A program made the position numbers and the translations under genes. From Myxococcales bacterium (lineage in GTDB: Bacteria > Myxococcota > Myxococcia > Myxococcales > Myxococcaceae): a stretch of 46,741 nt of DNA. Positions within the stretch are counted from its first letter, which is position 1; every line of letters starts with the position of its first letter. A model generated the notes under the pieces. The model ran no database searches and was not told the origin of the DNA. It saw only the letters and a list, made by a program, of their open reading frames with translations. Positions 37,376 through 46,487 of the stretch are shown one piece after another. Where the stretch lies: the NCBI GenBank assembly GCA_003153055.1, contig PMBV01000398.1, forward strand, positions 1-46,741, read 5' to 3'.

Positions 37376-38272
37376 TCACCGCGACTCGAAGCGGGGCACC
37401 AGCGTGCCCTCGGCGATGAGCTTCTCGATGACCGCCGCGTCGTGGCCCGGCACGATGGCGAGCTTCGGCTCCTTCTCGTGGAGCTCGGCCAGCGCCCTCA
37501 GCTGGGAGAGCACCAGGGTTCGATCCTCTCCAATCATCAAGGTGACGAGGCGGGCGCGCTCTCGCTGGTGCTCGATGTTGGTGAATTGCCAGGCCACGTC
37601 TCCCAGGAACAGGAGCTCCCGGCCGTCGGCGAGCTGCACGAAGACGAGCTGGCTGCCTGGGGTGTGGCCCGGCGCCGTCAGGAGCACGACGCCCGGGGCC
37701 ACCGCGCGGGCGCCATCGAAGTCGAGCGGCGCGAACCCCTCGAGGGCTTTGGCGGGGAACTTCGCGGGCTCCATCTTCTCGGGGTGGGCGAGCTGCTGCT
37801 TGGTCAAAATCGCATGGGGCAGAATCGCGGTGAGCTGGGGGTGCGCGGCGAGGCCTCCGATGTGGTCGAAGTGCTCGTGCGTCACCACCACCAGCGAGGC
37901 CGTGCTCAGCGCCGCTTGTACCCGGGCGTACGCTTCGGGTTGGAAGGCGCGGCTGTCGTCGTCGCGCATGCCAGTGTCGATGATGACGGTGCTCGTGGGT
38001 GACACGGTCTGGTAGGCGTACACGTCGAGCTTGGTCTTGGACCAGCCGGCGCCGGCCATGACGCCCATGGCGGGAATGCTCTCGATGGTGGTGATGTGCT
38101 CGACGTGCACCGAGGTCGGCTTGTCTCCTGGCAGCGAGCTCGCCAGCGCTCGGGCCTTGACGAGGTCGATGGGGTAGGGCGCTCCCGGGGTGCCGCTCTC
38201 GAGGAAGAGCCAGATGTATGCGGGCACGAGGGCGAGGGTCAGCACTGCGAGAATCCTGAGGCCGCGTTTCAT
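37376..38272 (-). CDS. Membrane-anchored metallo-beta-lactamase-fold hydrolase
   Basis: A 298-residue protein. ATG 38272 is used because a transmembrane helix starts right after (ILAVLTLALVPAYIWLFL, residues 7-24); the longer frame is Pro-rich antisense of the lipoprotein gene. The MBL zinc motif THEHFDH is at 131-137 (His132, His134, Asp136, His137), with His203 (APGHTPGS), Asp225 (LGDVAW) and a late PGHD. The fold resembles lactonase or glyoxalase-II-like members, so a lactone or thioester substrate is plausible. No ribosome site is evident. A weak GCGCG/CGCGC hairpin (37351-37366) separates it from the convergent bcp gene. Confidence 0.87.
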   Translation of the reverse strand: MKRGLRILAVLTLALVPAYIWLFLESGTPGAPYPIDLVKARALASSLPGDKPTSVHVEHITTIESIPAMGVMAGAGWSKTKLDVYAYQTVSPTSTVIIDTGMRDDDSRAFQPEAYARVQAALSTASLVVVTHEHFDHIGGLAAHPQLTAILPHAILTKQQLAHPEKMEPAKFPAKALEGFAPLDFDGARAVAPGVVLLTAPGHTPGSQLVFVQLADGRELLFLGDVAWQFTNIEHQRERARLVTLMIGEDRTLVLSQLRALAELHEKEPKLAIVPGHDAAVIEKLIAEGTLVPRFESR

Positions 38273-38444
38273 GCGGTCGTGTCTAACGGAGGCGCTGGGC
38301 GCGTGCCAGGAGTCGAGTCGGGCCTGAGCTCGTCGGCCATGGCGAGGCCAGAGCGCCCATTGCACGCGACCGGGACCCGGCGCGCCATGGATGCCCTGTG
38401 GGAAAGAGGCTAGCCTCCGGGGAACGGCCACGAGCGAGGAAGTC

Positions 38445-39182
38445 ATGAGAGTGCTTTTGCTGGTTTCTATGGTGGTTGTTGTGGCGTGCAGCGGCGCGGG
38501 CAATGGCGGCGGGGGCTCGTCGACCGGAGGCGGCACGAGCGGTGCTGGCGGGGGGAGCGCTGGCGGCTCCTCGACCGGAGGTGGCACCAGCGGCGCTGGT
38601 GGGGGAAGCGCTGGCGGCGGCTCCGGACAACGTGAGCTCACCGACGGCACGCTGGGCTCGTCGTGCGGCGCCTGCGGAGCGGGCCTGACCTGCGCGACCC
38701 AGGCGACCAACGGCTACTGCACCAAGAGCTGCACTGAATCGAGCCAGTGCTCCAATGGGTACTGCTACAACACTGACATCGGGCCGGCGTGCCTCAGGGC
38801 GTGCACGAGCACCAACGACTGTCGCCCCGGGTACAGTTGTCAGGGCACGGCGGGGATGCAGGGCTGCTACCCGGGCACTGCCGGCACCGGTGGTGGTACC
38901 GGTGGCACGACCTCCAACGCGACGCTGAATGGGTGCTACTGGATGAATGCAGACATCACCTATCGCTACCACTTCGATGGCGTCGGGGCGTTCGATGACA
39001 TCTCGTGGAACTCGTTGTCGGGGACCATCACCCGCAGCGGAGCATACGGGCTGACGGGGAGTACCTTGACGTTGCAGTACAGCGGCGGCGCGACCGAGAC
39101 GCACGCCTTCCGCGCCGGCTCGGGCACCGACATCTACCTCGACAACACGCGGTACCCCCGAAGCGGCGCGACCTGCGAGTGA
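38445..39182 (+). CDS. Cys-rich lipoprotein with Gly/Ser linker
   Basis: A 245-residue protein. ATG 38445 has GAGGA 5 bases upstream. The lipobox VVAC gives Cys15. Residues 18-60 are a two-fold repeat of GGGTSGAGGGSAGG-like linker. Residues about 68-145 hold a dozen Cys in a disulfide-rich module of the kind common in myxobacterial surface proteins (CGACGAGLTC, CTKSCTESSQC, CLRACTSTNDC). Residues 160-245 form an all-beta domain (YRYHFDGVGAFDDISW; LTLQYSGGATETHAF). Function unknown; the modules suggest cell-surface binding. Confidence 0.8.
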   Translation: MRVLLLVSMVVVVACSGAGNGGGGSSTGGGTSGAGGGSAGGSSTGGGTSGAGGGSAGGGSGQRELTDGTLGSSCGACGAGLTCATQATNGYCTKSCTESSQCSNGYCYNTDIGPACLRACTSTNDCRPGYSCQGTAGMQGCYPGTAGTGGGTGGTTSNATLNGCYWMNADITYRYHFDGVGAFDDISWNSLSGTITRSGAYGLTGSTLTLQYSGGATETHAFRAGSGTDIYLDNTRYPRSGATCE

Positions 39183-39265
39183 TGGCGCGAAGGGTGGGTC
39201 ACCGTCTCTGAGGCCCTCCGCGGCTGAGCAGGCCGTCAGCTGCGCGACGTGCTACGAGGGTCGAC

Positions 39266-40624
39266 GTGCCCTCAACGCTCCAAGAGCCGCCCCGTGCCGT
39301 GTTGGTGGGGGTGCAGTTGCCCCATGTCTCAGACGTGGAGCACGAGGCCGACATGGCCGAGCTCGGGCGGCTGGTGCACACGCTGGGTTTCACCGTCGTG
39401 GGCACCGTGAGCCAGAAGCGGCCGGGCCTCGCGGCCGGCTCGGTGCTCGGAGAGGGCAAGCTCAAGGAGCTCGCCGCCCTCACCGGCGGCACGGGAGAGA
39501 TTCCCACCGGCGCGCCCCAGCGCAAGTCGAAGGCCCGCGACAAGTGGACCGAGGACGAGCCCGAGCCCGTGGTGCCTCCGCCGGTCGAGGAGGGAGCCCG
39601 GCCACCGGCCCGCGCCACGGTGGTGGTGGTCGACCACGAGCTGTCTCCCAGTCAGGCGCGCAACCTCGAGCGCGCCACCGGAGCCGAGGTGCTCGACCGC
39701 ACCGGCGTCATCGTCGACATCTTCCACCGCCACGCGAAGAGCCGTGAGGCGCGCATGCAGGTGGAGATCGCCCGGCTCAATTACCTGGTGCCCCGCATGA
39801 GGGAGTCGCCCAGCGGCCGGGAGCGCCAGCAAGGCCAGGGCGCCGGCGAGTCGGCGCTCGAGCTCGATCGCCGAAAGGTGAGAGACCGCATCGCCGAGCT
39901 CAAGGACGGGCTGGCCACCATTCAGGAGGACCAAGACCATCGCCGCCACGCGCGTCGAGACCAGCTCCGGGTTGCCCTGGTGGGGTACACCAACGCCGGC
40001 AAGTCGTCGCTCATGCGGGCGCTGACGGGCAGCGAAGTGCTGGTGGCTGATCAGCTCTTCGCCACGCTCGACACCACCGTGCGCGCGCTCCAGCCTGAGA
40101 CGCGCCCGCGCATCCTCGTGTCGGACACCGTGGGCTTCATCAAGAAGCTGCCCCATGACCTGGTGGCCTCGTTTCGCTCCACGCTCGACGAGGCCCTCGA
40201 GGCATCGCTCTTGCTGTACGTCGTCGACGCGGCCGACCCGACGGCCCAGGCGCAGCTCGAGGTCACCCGGGGCGTGCTGCGGGAAATAGGCGCTGAGGTC
40301 GTTCCGCGCCTCCTGCTCCTCAACAAGGCCGACCGCCTGGGGCCAGAGCGCCGGGCCGAGCTCCTCGCCCAACACCCCGACGCCATCGTGCTCTCGGCCC
40401 ACTCGCCCACCGACATCGCCGCGCTCCGGGCCCGCATCGTGGAGCACTTCGAGCGCTCCATGGTCGAGGCTGAGCTCCTCATCCCCTACGACAAGCAGCG
40501 TGTCGTGGCTCAGGTGTACGAGAACGCCCGGGTGCTGTCGGAGGACTTCGACGAGACCGGGCGGCGGCTCGTGCTCCGGGCGCTCCCCGCGGCGCTGGCC
40601 AAGCTGAGCCGCCTCGTGGCGTGA
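39266..40624 (+). CDS. hflX: HflX GTPase
   Basis: A 452-residue protein. GTG 39266 has GAGGG 5 bases upstream. The N-terminal HflX domain (residues 10-180) is interrupted at about 78-115 by a charged, Pro-rich insertion (KARDKWTEDEPEP). The nucleotide-binding domain has GYTNAGKS at 240-247, DTVGF at 287-291 and NKAD at 353-356. HflX splits stalled ribosomes, notably after heat or antibiotic stress. The glycine-rich linker region is shortened. Transcription probably ends at the hairpin just downstream. Confidence 0.95.
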   Translation: MPSTLQEPPRAVLVGVQLPHVSDVEHEADMAELGRLVHTLGFTVVGTVSQKRPGLAAGSVLGEGKLKELAALTGGTGEIPTGAPQRKSKARDKWTEDEPEPVVPPPVEEGARPPARATVVVVDHELSPSQARNLERATGAEVLDRTGVIVDIFHRHAKSREARMQVEIARLNYLVPRMRESPSGRERQQGQGAGESALELDRRKVRDRIAELKDGLATIQEDQDHRRHARRDQLRVALVGYTNAGKSSLMRALTGSEVLVADQLFATLDTTVRALQPETRPRILVSDTVGFIKKLPHDLVASFRSTLDEALEASLLLYVVDAADPTAQAQLEVTRGVLREIGAEVVPRLLLLNKADRLGPERRAELLAQHPDAIVLSAHSPTDIAALRARIVEHFERSMVEAELLIPYDKQRVVAQVYENARVLSEDFDETGRRLVLRALPAALAKLSRLVA

Positions 40625-40653
40625 TCGACCAACCGCGGGATTGCGTCGCATAT

Positions 40654-40674
40654 CGAGAACACTGAGTGTTCTCG
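40654..40674. terminator. Hairpin downstream of hflX
   Basis: CGAGAACAC-TGA-GTGTTCTCG has perfect 9-base arms around a 3-base loop, 30 bases after the hflX stop. No T tract follows. It could be a terminator or 3' protector; the GAAC/GTTC symmetry could also serve a DNA-binding dimer. The rest of the 232-base gap shows only the ribosome site of the next gene. Confidence 0.45.
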
Positions 40675-40856
40675 TCGTGCGGGTGAAGATCGGCGAGGCG
40701 CCCGGGTGCCCTCCCCGTTGGGCCTGGTCGACCTTCAGAGAGTGCCTTGGGCTGGTTGACCCAGTGGTCGGATGAGGTCCATCCTGAACGCGCGTACAGC
40801 AGTCTAGGTGCGCGCGAAGCAGACCCCGAAAGAATGAAGACCCCGAGGAGGACACC

Positions 40857-41336
40857 ATGGCCAACGTTCCCTGGAAGCCAGCGCAGTACCACACGCTCAC
40901 GCCGTTCCTCTCGCTGCGAGGCGCCGCGCCAGCGATCGAATTCTACAAGAAGGCCTTCGGAGCCGAGGAGCTGTATCGAATGCCGGGCCCCGGCGGCTCG
41001 GTGATGCATGCCGAGCTCCGCATCGGTGACTCGGTGGTGATGATGGGGGAGGAGGCACCCGAGATGGGGGCGCCATCACCGTCCACCCTCGGTGGCTCGA
41101 CCTCGGGGTTGCTCATCTACGTCTCCGACTGCGACCAAGCCTTCGAGCGCGCCCTGAAGGCAGGGGCGACGACGGTGCAAGCGCCCCAGGACATGTTCTG
41201 GGGTGACCGCTACGGAACGCTCAAAGACCCCTTCGGCCACCGATGGTCGATTGGCACGCACGTCAAAGACGTCTCACCCGATGAGATGGCGAAGGCGCAA
41301 GCGGCGTGGGTGAAGCAGAACGCCCCGGCCAAGTAG
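40857..41336 (+). CDS. PhnB-like VOC-fold protein
   Basis: A 159-residue protein with GAGGAGG about 5 bases before the ATG. It has the single-chain VOC pattern of PhnB/YdhR-like proteins: TPFLSLRGAAPAIEFYKKAF, then HAELRIGDSVVMMGEE, then DRYGTLKDPFGHRWSIGTH. Metal ligands such as Glu and His are kept. Members are glyoxalase/dioxygenase relatives, often of unknown substrate. An independent gene with its own ribosome site. Confidence 0.9.
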   Translation: MANVPWKPAQYHTLTPFLSLRGAAPAIEFYKKAFGAEELYRMPGPGGSVMHAELRIGDSVVMMGEEAPEMGAPSPSTLGGSTSGLLIYVSDCDQAFERALKAGATTVQAPQDMFWGDRYGTLKDPFGHRWSIGTHVKDVSPDEMAKAQAAWVKQNAPAK

Positions 41337-41391
41337 GCCGATGAGCCGAGGGTGGGTGGGCCTCCCGGTCGCCGCGGTGTAGCGTCGAACC

Positions 41392-42657
41392 ATGGTGCGT
41401 CGTCGAGGCAAAACAGAAGAGCCGCCGCAGCTCGCCGACCGTCCGGCGACCACCCGCAGCGCCGTGGAGGACCTGCGCGGAGCGAGCCGACTCGCCATCG
41501 AGGCGACCAGAGCGGTGACCGACGTGGTGGAGCACATGCACCGCACCATCGCGTCAGGGCCCCAGTCGCTCACCGGGCCGCTCAAGCGCCCTGCCGAGCT
41601 CATCGCCTCGGTTTCCTACGGCGCGGTCCGAGGGGTCACCAAGCTGGTGGGCGCGACCATCGACCAGGTGCTGGCGCGCCTGGCTCCGCTCCTGGGTCAG
41701 GACACCCCCGGAGTGGAGCGCGAGGCCGTGCTGGCGGCGCTCAATGGCGTGCTGGGTGATTACCTGGTCGACAGCGCCAACCCTCTCGCCATCGAGATGC
41801 GCCTGCGCCACGGTGGCCAGGCGCTGGCCCTCGAGCCGGAGGCGCTCCGGTCGACGTTTCCCGCGGCGACGGGTCGACTGCTGGTGCTCGTTCATGGCTC
41901 GTCGATGAACGACCTGCAGTGGACGCGGCTGGGCCACGACCACGGTGCCGCGCTCGCTCGCGACGTCGGCGTGACGCCCCTGTACCTGCACTACAACACC
42001 GGGCTCCACGTCTCGGCCAACGGGCGCGAGCTCACGGGCCTGCTCGAGCGTGCGCTGGGCGCCTGGCCGGTGCCGGTGGAGTCGCTGGTGCTCATGGGAC
42101 ACAGCATGGGCGGACTGGTCGCTCGGAGCGCCTGCCACGCCGCCGAGCTCGCTGGCCATCACTGGCGGTCGAAGCTCGAAGCGCTCGTCTGTCTCGGCAC
42201 TCCGCACCATGGAGCGCCCCTCGAGCGTGGGGGCAACTGGCTCGAGACGCTGCTCGGCGTCAGTCGTTACAGCGCCCCGCTCGCCAGGCTGGGCCGGCTT
42301 CGGAGCGCGGGGGTGACAGACCTGCGCTTCGGCGCGGTGCTCGACGAGCACTGGCACGGCCGCGATCGCTTCGCCCTTGGACCTGACCGTCGGGTCGCTG
42401 TGCCATTGCCCGCCGGGGTGAAGTGCTACGCCATCGCCGGCTCCACGGCCAAGGGCCCAGGAGCGCGTCGGACGCCGGGCGACGGTCTGGTCCCGCTGGA
42501 CAGCGCCTTGGGCCGCCACGCCCGGCCTGAGCTGACGCTCGACTTCCCGCCTGACCGGCAGTGGGTCTCCTGGAGCACCGGTCACGTCGAGCTGCTCAGC
42601 CACCCCGAGGTGTATGCGACGCTGCGAGGGTGGCTGTCCTTCGATTCTGTAAAATAA
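41392..42657 (+). CDS. Lipase-like alpha/beta hydrolase
   Basis: A 421-residue cytosolic-looking protein. The first 150 residues are helical and charged. The hydrolase core follows: LLVLVHGSSMND (163-174, oxyanion loop), then VLMGHSMGGLVAR with nucleophile Ser238, then LVCLGTPHHGAPLERGGNW, a block typical of PGAP1/triacylglycerol-lipase-like enzymes. A late Asp (GDGLVPLDSA) and a His (STGHVELLSHPEVY) complete the triad. Substrate is probably an acyl ester; nothing nearby specifies it. Confidence 0.87.
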   Translation: MVRRRGKTEEPPQLADRPATTRSAVEDLRGASRLAIEATRAVTDVVEHMHRTIASGPQSLTGPLKRPAELIASVSYGAVRGVTKLVGATIDQVLARLAPLLGQDTPGVEREAVLAALNGVLGDYLVDSANPLAIEMRLRHGGQALALEPEALRSTFPAATGRLLVLVHGSSMNDLQWTRLGHDHGAALARDVGVTPLYLHYNTGLHVSANGRELTGLLERALGAWPVPVESLVLMGHSMGGLVARSACHAAELAGHHWRSKLEALVCLGTPHHGAPLERGGNWLETLLGVSRYSAPLARLGRLRSAGVTDLRFGAVLDEHWHGRDRFALGPDRRVAVPLPAGVKCYAIAGSTAKGPGARRTPGDGLVPLDSALGRHARPELTLDFPPDRQWVSWSTGHVELLSHPEVYATLRGWLSFDSVK

Positions 42658-42743
42658 CCATACAGAAATGGCCCATTCCTGAGCTGGGGCCTCGCTCGAC
42701 AACTCCCCGAGCAGCGAGCAACGGACCCAACCAGGAGAATCAC

Positions 42744-44621
42744 GTGAGTCGAATCGACAACTCCAAAGGCACGCCAGTGAAGGCTCGGGTCACCCCAGCC
42801 GCCGCGCCCCCTCCGCGCCCGGCACCTGCCAAGGCCGAGACGAAGTCCACCTCGAAGGGCTGGCAGGCCCAGGCGAAGGCGCCCCGTTCAGGAGCCCAGG
42901 CAGCCTCGGCGGCGAGAAAGGACAACTTCGTCGACCGCGCGGCCCTCAAGGACCTCGCCAAGGAGCTGAGGGACGACCTCAAGAGCTTCGCCAAGGACAA
43001 GGGCGCCTCGGTCTCGACCAACGCCGACGGCTCGCAGACTCGCACCCGGGAGTCCACCAAGAGTGGCACCACCCGCACCAAGGAGCTCACCTCGAGAGAG
43101 GGGCCCTTCGGCGCCTCGGACCTGTCCTACGAGTCGAGCAAGAAGACCGCCCGCTCCACCGAGACGCACTCGGCTGAGCTGCACGCCGACGCCTTCGGCC
43201 GCCGGGAATCCACCGTCACGGACACGACGGCCAACACCAAGGGGAACGTCGAGAAGAGCGTCGCGAAGACGACCGCCAAGGGAGCGCTCGGCCTCACGAC
43301 CGAGAGCAAGACGACTCAGAAGACCACCTCCAACGCGCAGGGTGAGCGGGTGGTCGCCGACACGGCGAGCCGGGACAACCGAGGCAACCGCTCCGTCGCG
43401 CACGAGGAGAGCCACACCGTCACCACCGGTGGAAAGAACCCCGGCGACCGGGAGACCAGCACCACCTCGAGCACCAAGACCACCAGCGGCCGAACGCTCG
43501 AGACCGCGAACCAGAGCGAGGCGAAAGACGGGACCTTCTCGGTCGGCACCTCGGACGATTGGAAGAGTGGCACGGGCAAGGAGGCGAGCTGGAACCGGGA
43601 GACGGGCCGGTCCGGTCAGCCGCAAGACCAGAGCGTCGAGAGGTCGGCGCCCAAGGTCGGCGACGTCCTGCGGGAGGCGGGCGTCGGGGTGAGCTGGAAC
43701 AAGACCATCGGGAAGGACCCCGCCGTTGACCCGCCCAAGAGCTTTGTCGGCTCGCGCGCGGGCGTCACCGGCGAGCAGAGCCTCTCGGTGGACCCCACCG
43801 GCGTCAGCGCCTCGTTCAACCGTGAGGCCTCGGCCGGGCTCTACGCCGAGAGCCGGGGCTCGACGAAGGGCCAGTACGGTGAGGCGTCGTACGAGGCAAT
43901 CGCCAAGCTCGAGGCGAAGGCTTCCGTCGACGCCCAAGGCAAGCTGAACAGCAACGGCCTCGATGCCAGCGTGGGCGTGAAGGCCGGCGTCTCGGCCGAG
44001 GCCTCCATCTCGGGTTCGGCGAAGACCGCGTCAGTGAAGGTGGGAGGCGTCGACGTCTCCGCCGGCGTGGAGGGCAGCGCGAAGGTCTCGGCGTCGGCCT
44101 CCGCCGAGGCCACTGGGAAGGTGCAGGTGACGCGCAAGCCGCCGACCGCCATCATCGAGGGCGAGGCCGGAGCCTCCGCGGTGCTCAAGGCCGAGGCCGA
44201 CGTGAAGGTCTCGGCTGGGCCCTTCGCCGTGACCGCCAGCGGGTATGCGAGCGCTGGCGCTGAGGCCAAGGCCTCGGGCATCATCGGGTACCAGGATGGC
44301 AAGCTGAAACTGGGTGGCAGCCTGGGAGCCGCCGTCGGCGTCGGGCTGGGAGGTGGCGCGGCGGTGGAGATCAACGTGAAGCAGATCGGCGAGATGACGC
44401 ACATTCCCCAGGCGGCCGGGGCGGTGAAGAAGGCCGTCACCGACGCCGCCGACGTGAATCATGACGGGAAGGTCGATGGCAACGACGCCAAGCGCGCGGC
44501 GACGGCGGCGGTCGACGGCGCGAAGAACGTGGTGACGGGCGCGGCGAAGACGGTGGCCGATGGCGCGAAGGACGTCGCCAAGGGAGCCGCGAACACGGTG
44601 AAGGGTTGGTTTGGCTGGTGA
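42744..44621 (+). CDS. Repetitive Ser/Thr- then Ala/Gly-rich protein with EF-hand loop
   Basis: A 625-residue protein. GTG 42744 has AGGAG 6 bases upstream. No signal peptide. Residues 1-55 are a disordered Pro/Ala/Lys tail. Residues about 90-300 are dense in Thr/Ser/Lys/Glu with periodic short strands. Residues about 340-560 turn to Ala/Gly/Val/Ser repeats (SAEASISGSAK, VSAGVEGSAKVS, GASAVLKAEADV) that would form amphipathic beta sheet. A textbook calcium loop DVNHDGKVDGND is at 570-581, followed by repeated amphipathic helix units (AAKTVADGAKDVAKGAA) ending GWFGW. I know no family. It resembles the carrier part of exported polymorphic toxins. The next gene, a TPR protein, is cotranscribed. 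Confidence 0.72.
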   Translation: MSRIDNSKGTPVKARVTPAAAPPPRPAPAKAETKSTSKGWQAQAKAPRSGAQAASAARKDNFVDRAALKDLAKELRDDLKSFAKDKGASVSTNADGSQTRTRESTKSGTTRTKELTSREGPFGASDLSYESSKKTARSTETHSAELHADAFGRRESTVTDTTANTKGNVEKSVAKTTAKGALGLTTESKTTQKTTSNAQGERVVADTASRDNRGNRSVAHEESHTVTTGGKNPGDRETSTTSSTKTTSGRTLETANQSEAKDGTFSVGTSDDWKSGTGKEASWNRETGRSGQPQDQSVERSAPKVGDVLREAGVGVSWNKTIGKDPAVDPPKSFVGSRAGVTGEQSLSVDPTGVSASFNREASAGLYAESRGSTKGQYGEASYEAIAKLEAKASVDAQGKLNSNGLDASVGVKAGVSAEASISGSAKTASVKVGGVDVSAGVEGSAKVSASASAEATGKVQVTRKPPTAIIEGEAGASAVLKAEADVKVSAGPFAVTASGYASAGAEAKASGIIGYQDGKLKLGGSLGAAVGVGLGGGAAVEINVKQIGEMTHIPQAAGAVKKAVTDAADVNHDGKVDGNDAKRAATAAVDGAKNVVTGAAKTVADGAKDVAKGAANTVKGWFGW

Positions 44622-44641
44622 TGCCACGAGGAGAGACACCC

Positions 44642-45961
44642 ATGAATGCCATGATTGACCCCGAGTCGTTCAACCGCGGTACCGAGGCCCTCAAGGCCGG
44701 GCAGTACGAAGAGGCGAAGCGCGTGTTCACCGAACGTGAGGCGCGCGCCGGGACCACCGCGCAGACGCTGGCGCTGGTGCAGGAGGCGGAGGCCAAGCTC
44801 GGTGCGGGAGAGGTCGACGGCGCCGGGAAGCTGCTCACCCAGGCGCTCGAGCGGAACCCTTCCCTCACCGAGGCCTACCTCGGTCTGGCCCGCGTCGCCC
44901 TCTTCGTGCACGAGAGCGAGGCCGCGAGGGTCCACGCGAACGCCGCCATTCGTCTCGCCCCCAAGCTGGGCCTCGCATGGACGATGCTGGGTCTCGTGCA
45001 GGAGAGTACCGGAGACGCCGAGGGCGCGCTCGGGCACGTCCGCAAGGGGGCCGAGCTGTCGCCTGACGTCTTCCTCTGCCAGCTCAACCACGGGCGCCTC
45101 CTCGCCGCCCTCGGTCGGAGCCAGGAAGCCATCACGCCCTTGTTGGCGGCGACGAAGCTCGCGCCGGGCAACTCCGAGGGCTTCGCGATGCTGGGCCTGA
45201 CGTACCAGCAGACCAAGCAGTACCAGCTCGCCCTGCTCACCCTCGAGAAGGCGAAGGAGCTCGCCCCGAAGAGCCTCGACGCCTGGGCGACGCTGGCCGA
45301 CGTGCTGTTCGAGGTGCGCGAGTTCAAGGCCGCACGCGACCTGCTCGACCACGGGCTCAAGGCCTGCGGGGAGCACCCGGCGCTCCTCGAGAAGGCCGAG
45401 GCGGCGGCGATGATGCTGGGCGACAGCGCTGGAGCCATCGCCTACATCGAGCGCGAGCTGGTGCTGGTGCCGGGCCACGAGCAGGGCTGGCTCAACCTGG
45501 CCGCCCTCGCCCTCACGACGCGAGACTTCGACAAGGCCGAGCGAGCCGCCAAGGCGCTGTTGGCGAGGAACCCGAAGCAGTGGGAGGCCTGGTACCTCTT
45601 GGGCAACCTCTACGGCGCGATGCCGCTGCCGCGGGAGGCTGAGGCCGCCTACCGAGAGGCCATCGCGCATTCGGAGGGGAACTGGAAGCCGCTGATGAAC
45701 CTGGCGACGCTGCTCATCGAGTCGACGGTGCCCCAGAAGCATGAGGAGGCCCTCTCGCTCCTCGAGAAGGCGGCGGCGCTGGCCCCCGAGGGAGAGTGGC
45801 GGGTGACCTACAACCTGGCGCTGGCGTTCACCCGGCTGGGGAAGCGGGAGCGGGCCCTCGAGCTGGCGCGGGTGATTCGAGAGAAGGCGCCAGCGGGAGA
45901 TGCCACCGCGGCCGAGGCGAAGCGACTCGAGAGCAATCTCCTCGAGGCCATGCGGGGGTGA
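44642..45961 (+). CDS. TPR-repeat protein
   Basis: A 439-residue protein. ATG 44642 follows GAGGAG by 8 bases, 20 bases after the previous stop. It is built of about eleven TPR units from residue 5 on, e.g. NRGTEALKAGQYEEAKRVF, TEAYLGLARVALFVHESEA and AWYLLGNLYGAMPLPREAE. No signal peptide and no membrane helix. TPR proteins bind other proteins; cotranscription suggests it is a chaperone or adaptor of the repetitive protein upstream, but this is inference. Confidence 0.9.
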   Translation: MNAMIDPESFNRGTEALKAGQYEEAKRVFTEREARAGTTAQTLALVQEAEAKLGAGEVDGAGKLLTQALERNPSLTEAYLGLARVALFVHESEAARVHANAAIRLAPKLGLAWTMLGLVQESTGDAEGALGHVRKGAELSPDVFLCQLNHGRLLAALGRSQEAITPLLAATKLAPGNSEGFAMLGLTYQQTKQYQLALLTLEKAKELAPKSLDAWATLADVLFEVREFKAARDLLDHGLKACGEHPALLEKAEAAAMMLGDSAGAIAYIERELVLVPGHEQGWLNLAALALTTRDFDKAERAAKALLARNPKQWEAWYLLGNLYGAMPLPREAEAAYREAIAHSEGNWKPLMNLATLLIESTVPQKHEEALSLLEKAAALAPEGEWRVTYNLALAFTRLGKRERALELARVIREKAPAGDATAAEAKRLESNLLEAMRG

Positions 45962-46153
45962 TGGGGGCGTGTCCGGGGCGGTCACTGGTCATGGGCACTG
46001 AGCTCGGCTGAGGAGCGCCGTGATGGAGCGGTGGTGTGCTGGTGTCTGGGGTCCGGACCAGCACGACGAGCTCCTCGGCTCCGCTGCCATGTGTCAGGCG
46101 GTTGTTCCGTCGACGCCTCGAGAGAGGTCCGGTGGGGCTGGGTCTCCGAGCGC

Positions 46154-46189
46154 GTCATCAGGGTGTACAAATCAGTACACCGTGATGAC
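46154..46189. promoter_or_regulatory. Long inverted repeat, TetR-type operator candidate
   Basis: GTCATCA-G-GGTGTAC and GTACACC-G-TGATGAC form 15-base arms with one mismatched pair around AAATCA. The core GTGTAC-N6-GTACAC resembles TetR-family operators. It lies 62 bases before the small membrane protein gene, in the 289-base gap after the TPR gene that otherwise shows no gene. Confidence 0.45.
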
Positions 46190-46250
46190 AGACCTGTGGA
46201 GGCTCCGCCACTTGCTCGCCCTGAGCGCGCACGCTAAGCCCACCCGCAGA

Positions 46251-46487
46251 ATGGAAATATCAACCGAAACGCTCGTCATGCTCGCCGTCGGCCTGGCCCT
46301 CGTCGCGCTCGGAGCGCTCCTCTCGACGAAGGAGAAGGTCGCTCACTGGGGCCTGACTCACGGCCGTGGGCGCATCTGGGTGAAGCTGCTCGGAATGGAG
46401 CGCGCCCTCAAGCTCACTCGGTACGTCTTCGGACCGTTCCTCGGGCTCCTGGGGCTTGCCGTGCTCGCTGCCTCGTTGCTCCGCTGA
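46251..46487 (+). CDS. Small two-helix membrane protein
   Basis: A 78-residue protein. From ATG 46251 it has two transmembrane segments (LVMLAVGLALVALGALL, residues 8-24; FGPFLGLLGLAVLAASLL, residues 60-77) joined by a basic loop (GLTHGRGRIWVKLLGMERALK). The upstream extension of the frame is not protein-like. There is no strong ribosome site. The long inverted repeat 62 bases upstream may control it. Function unknown. The last 254 bases of the window show nothing I can support. Confidence 0.62.
   Translation: MEISTETLVMLAVGLALVALGALLSTKEKVAHWGLTHGRGRIWVKLLGMERALKLTRYVFGPFLGLLGLAVLAASLLR

Noticed and set aside
44451..44486. Dockerin and hence a cellulosome
   Set aside because: Only one calcium loop is present, not the two-fold dockerin repeat, and there is no cohesin in the window.
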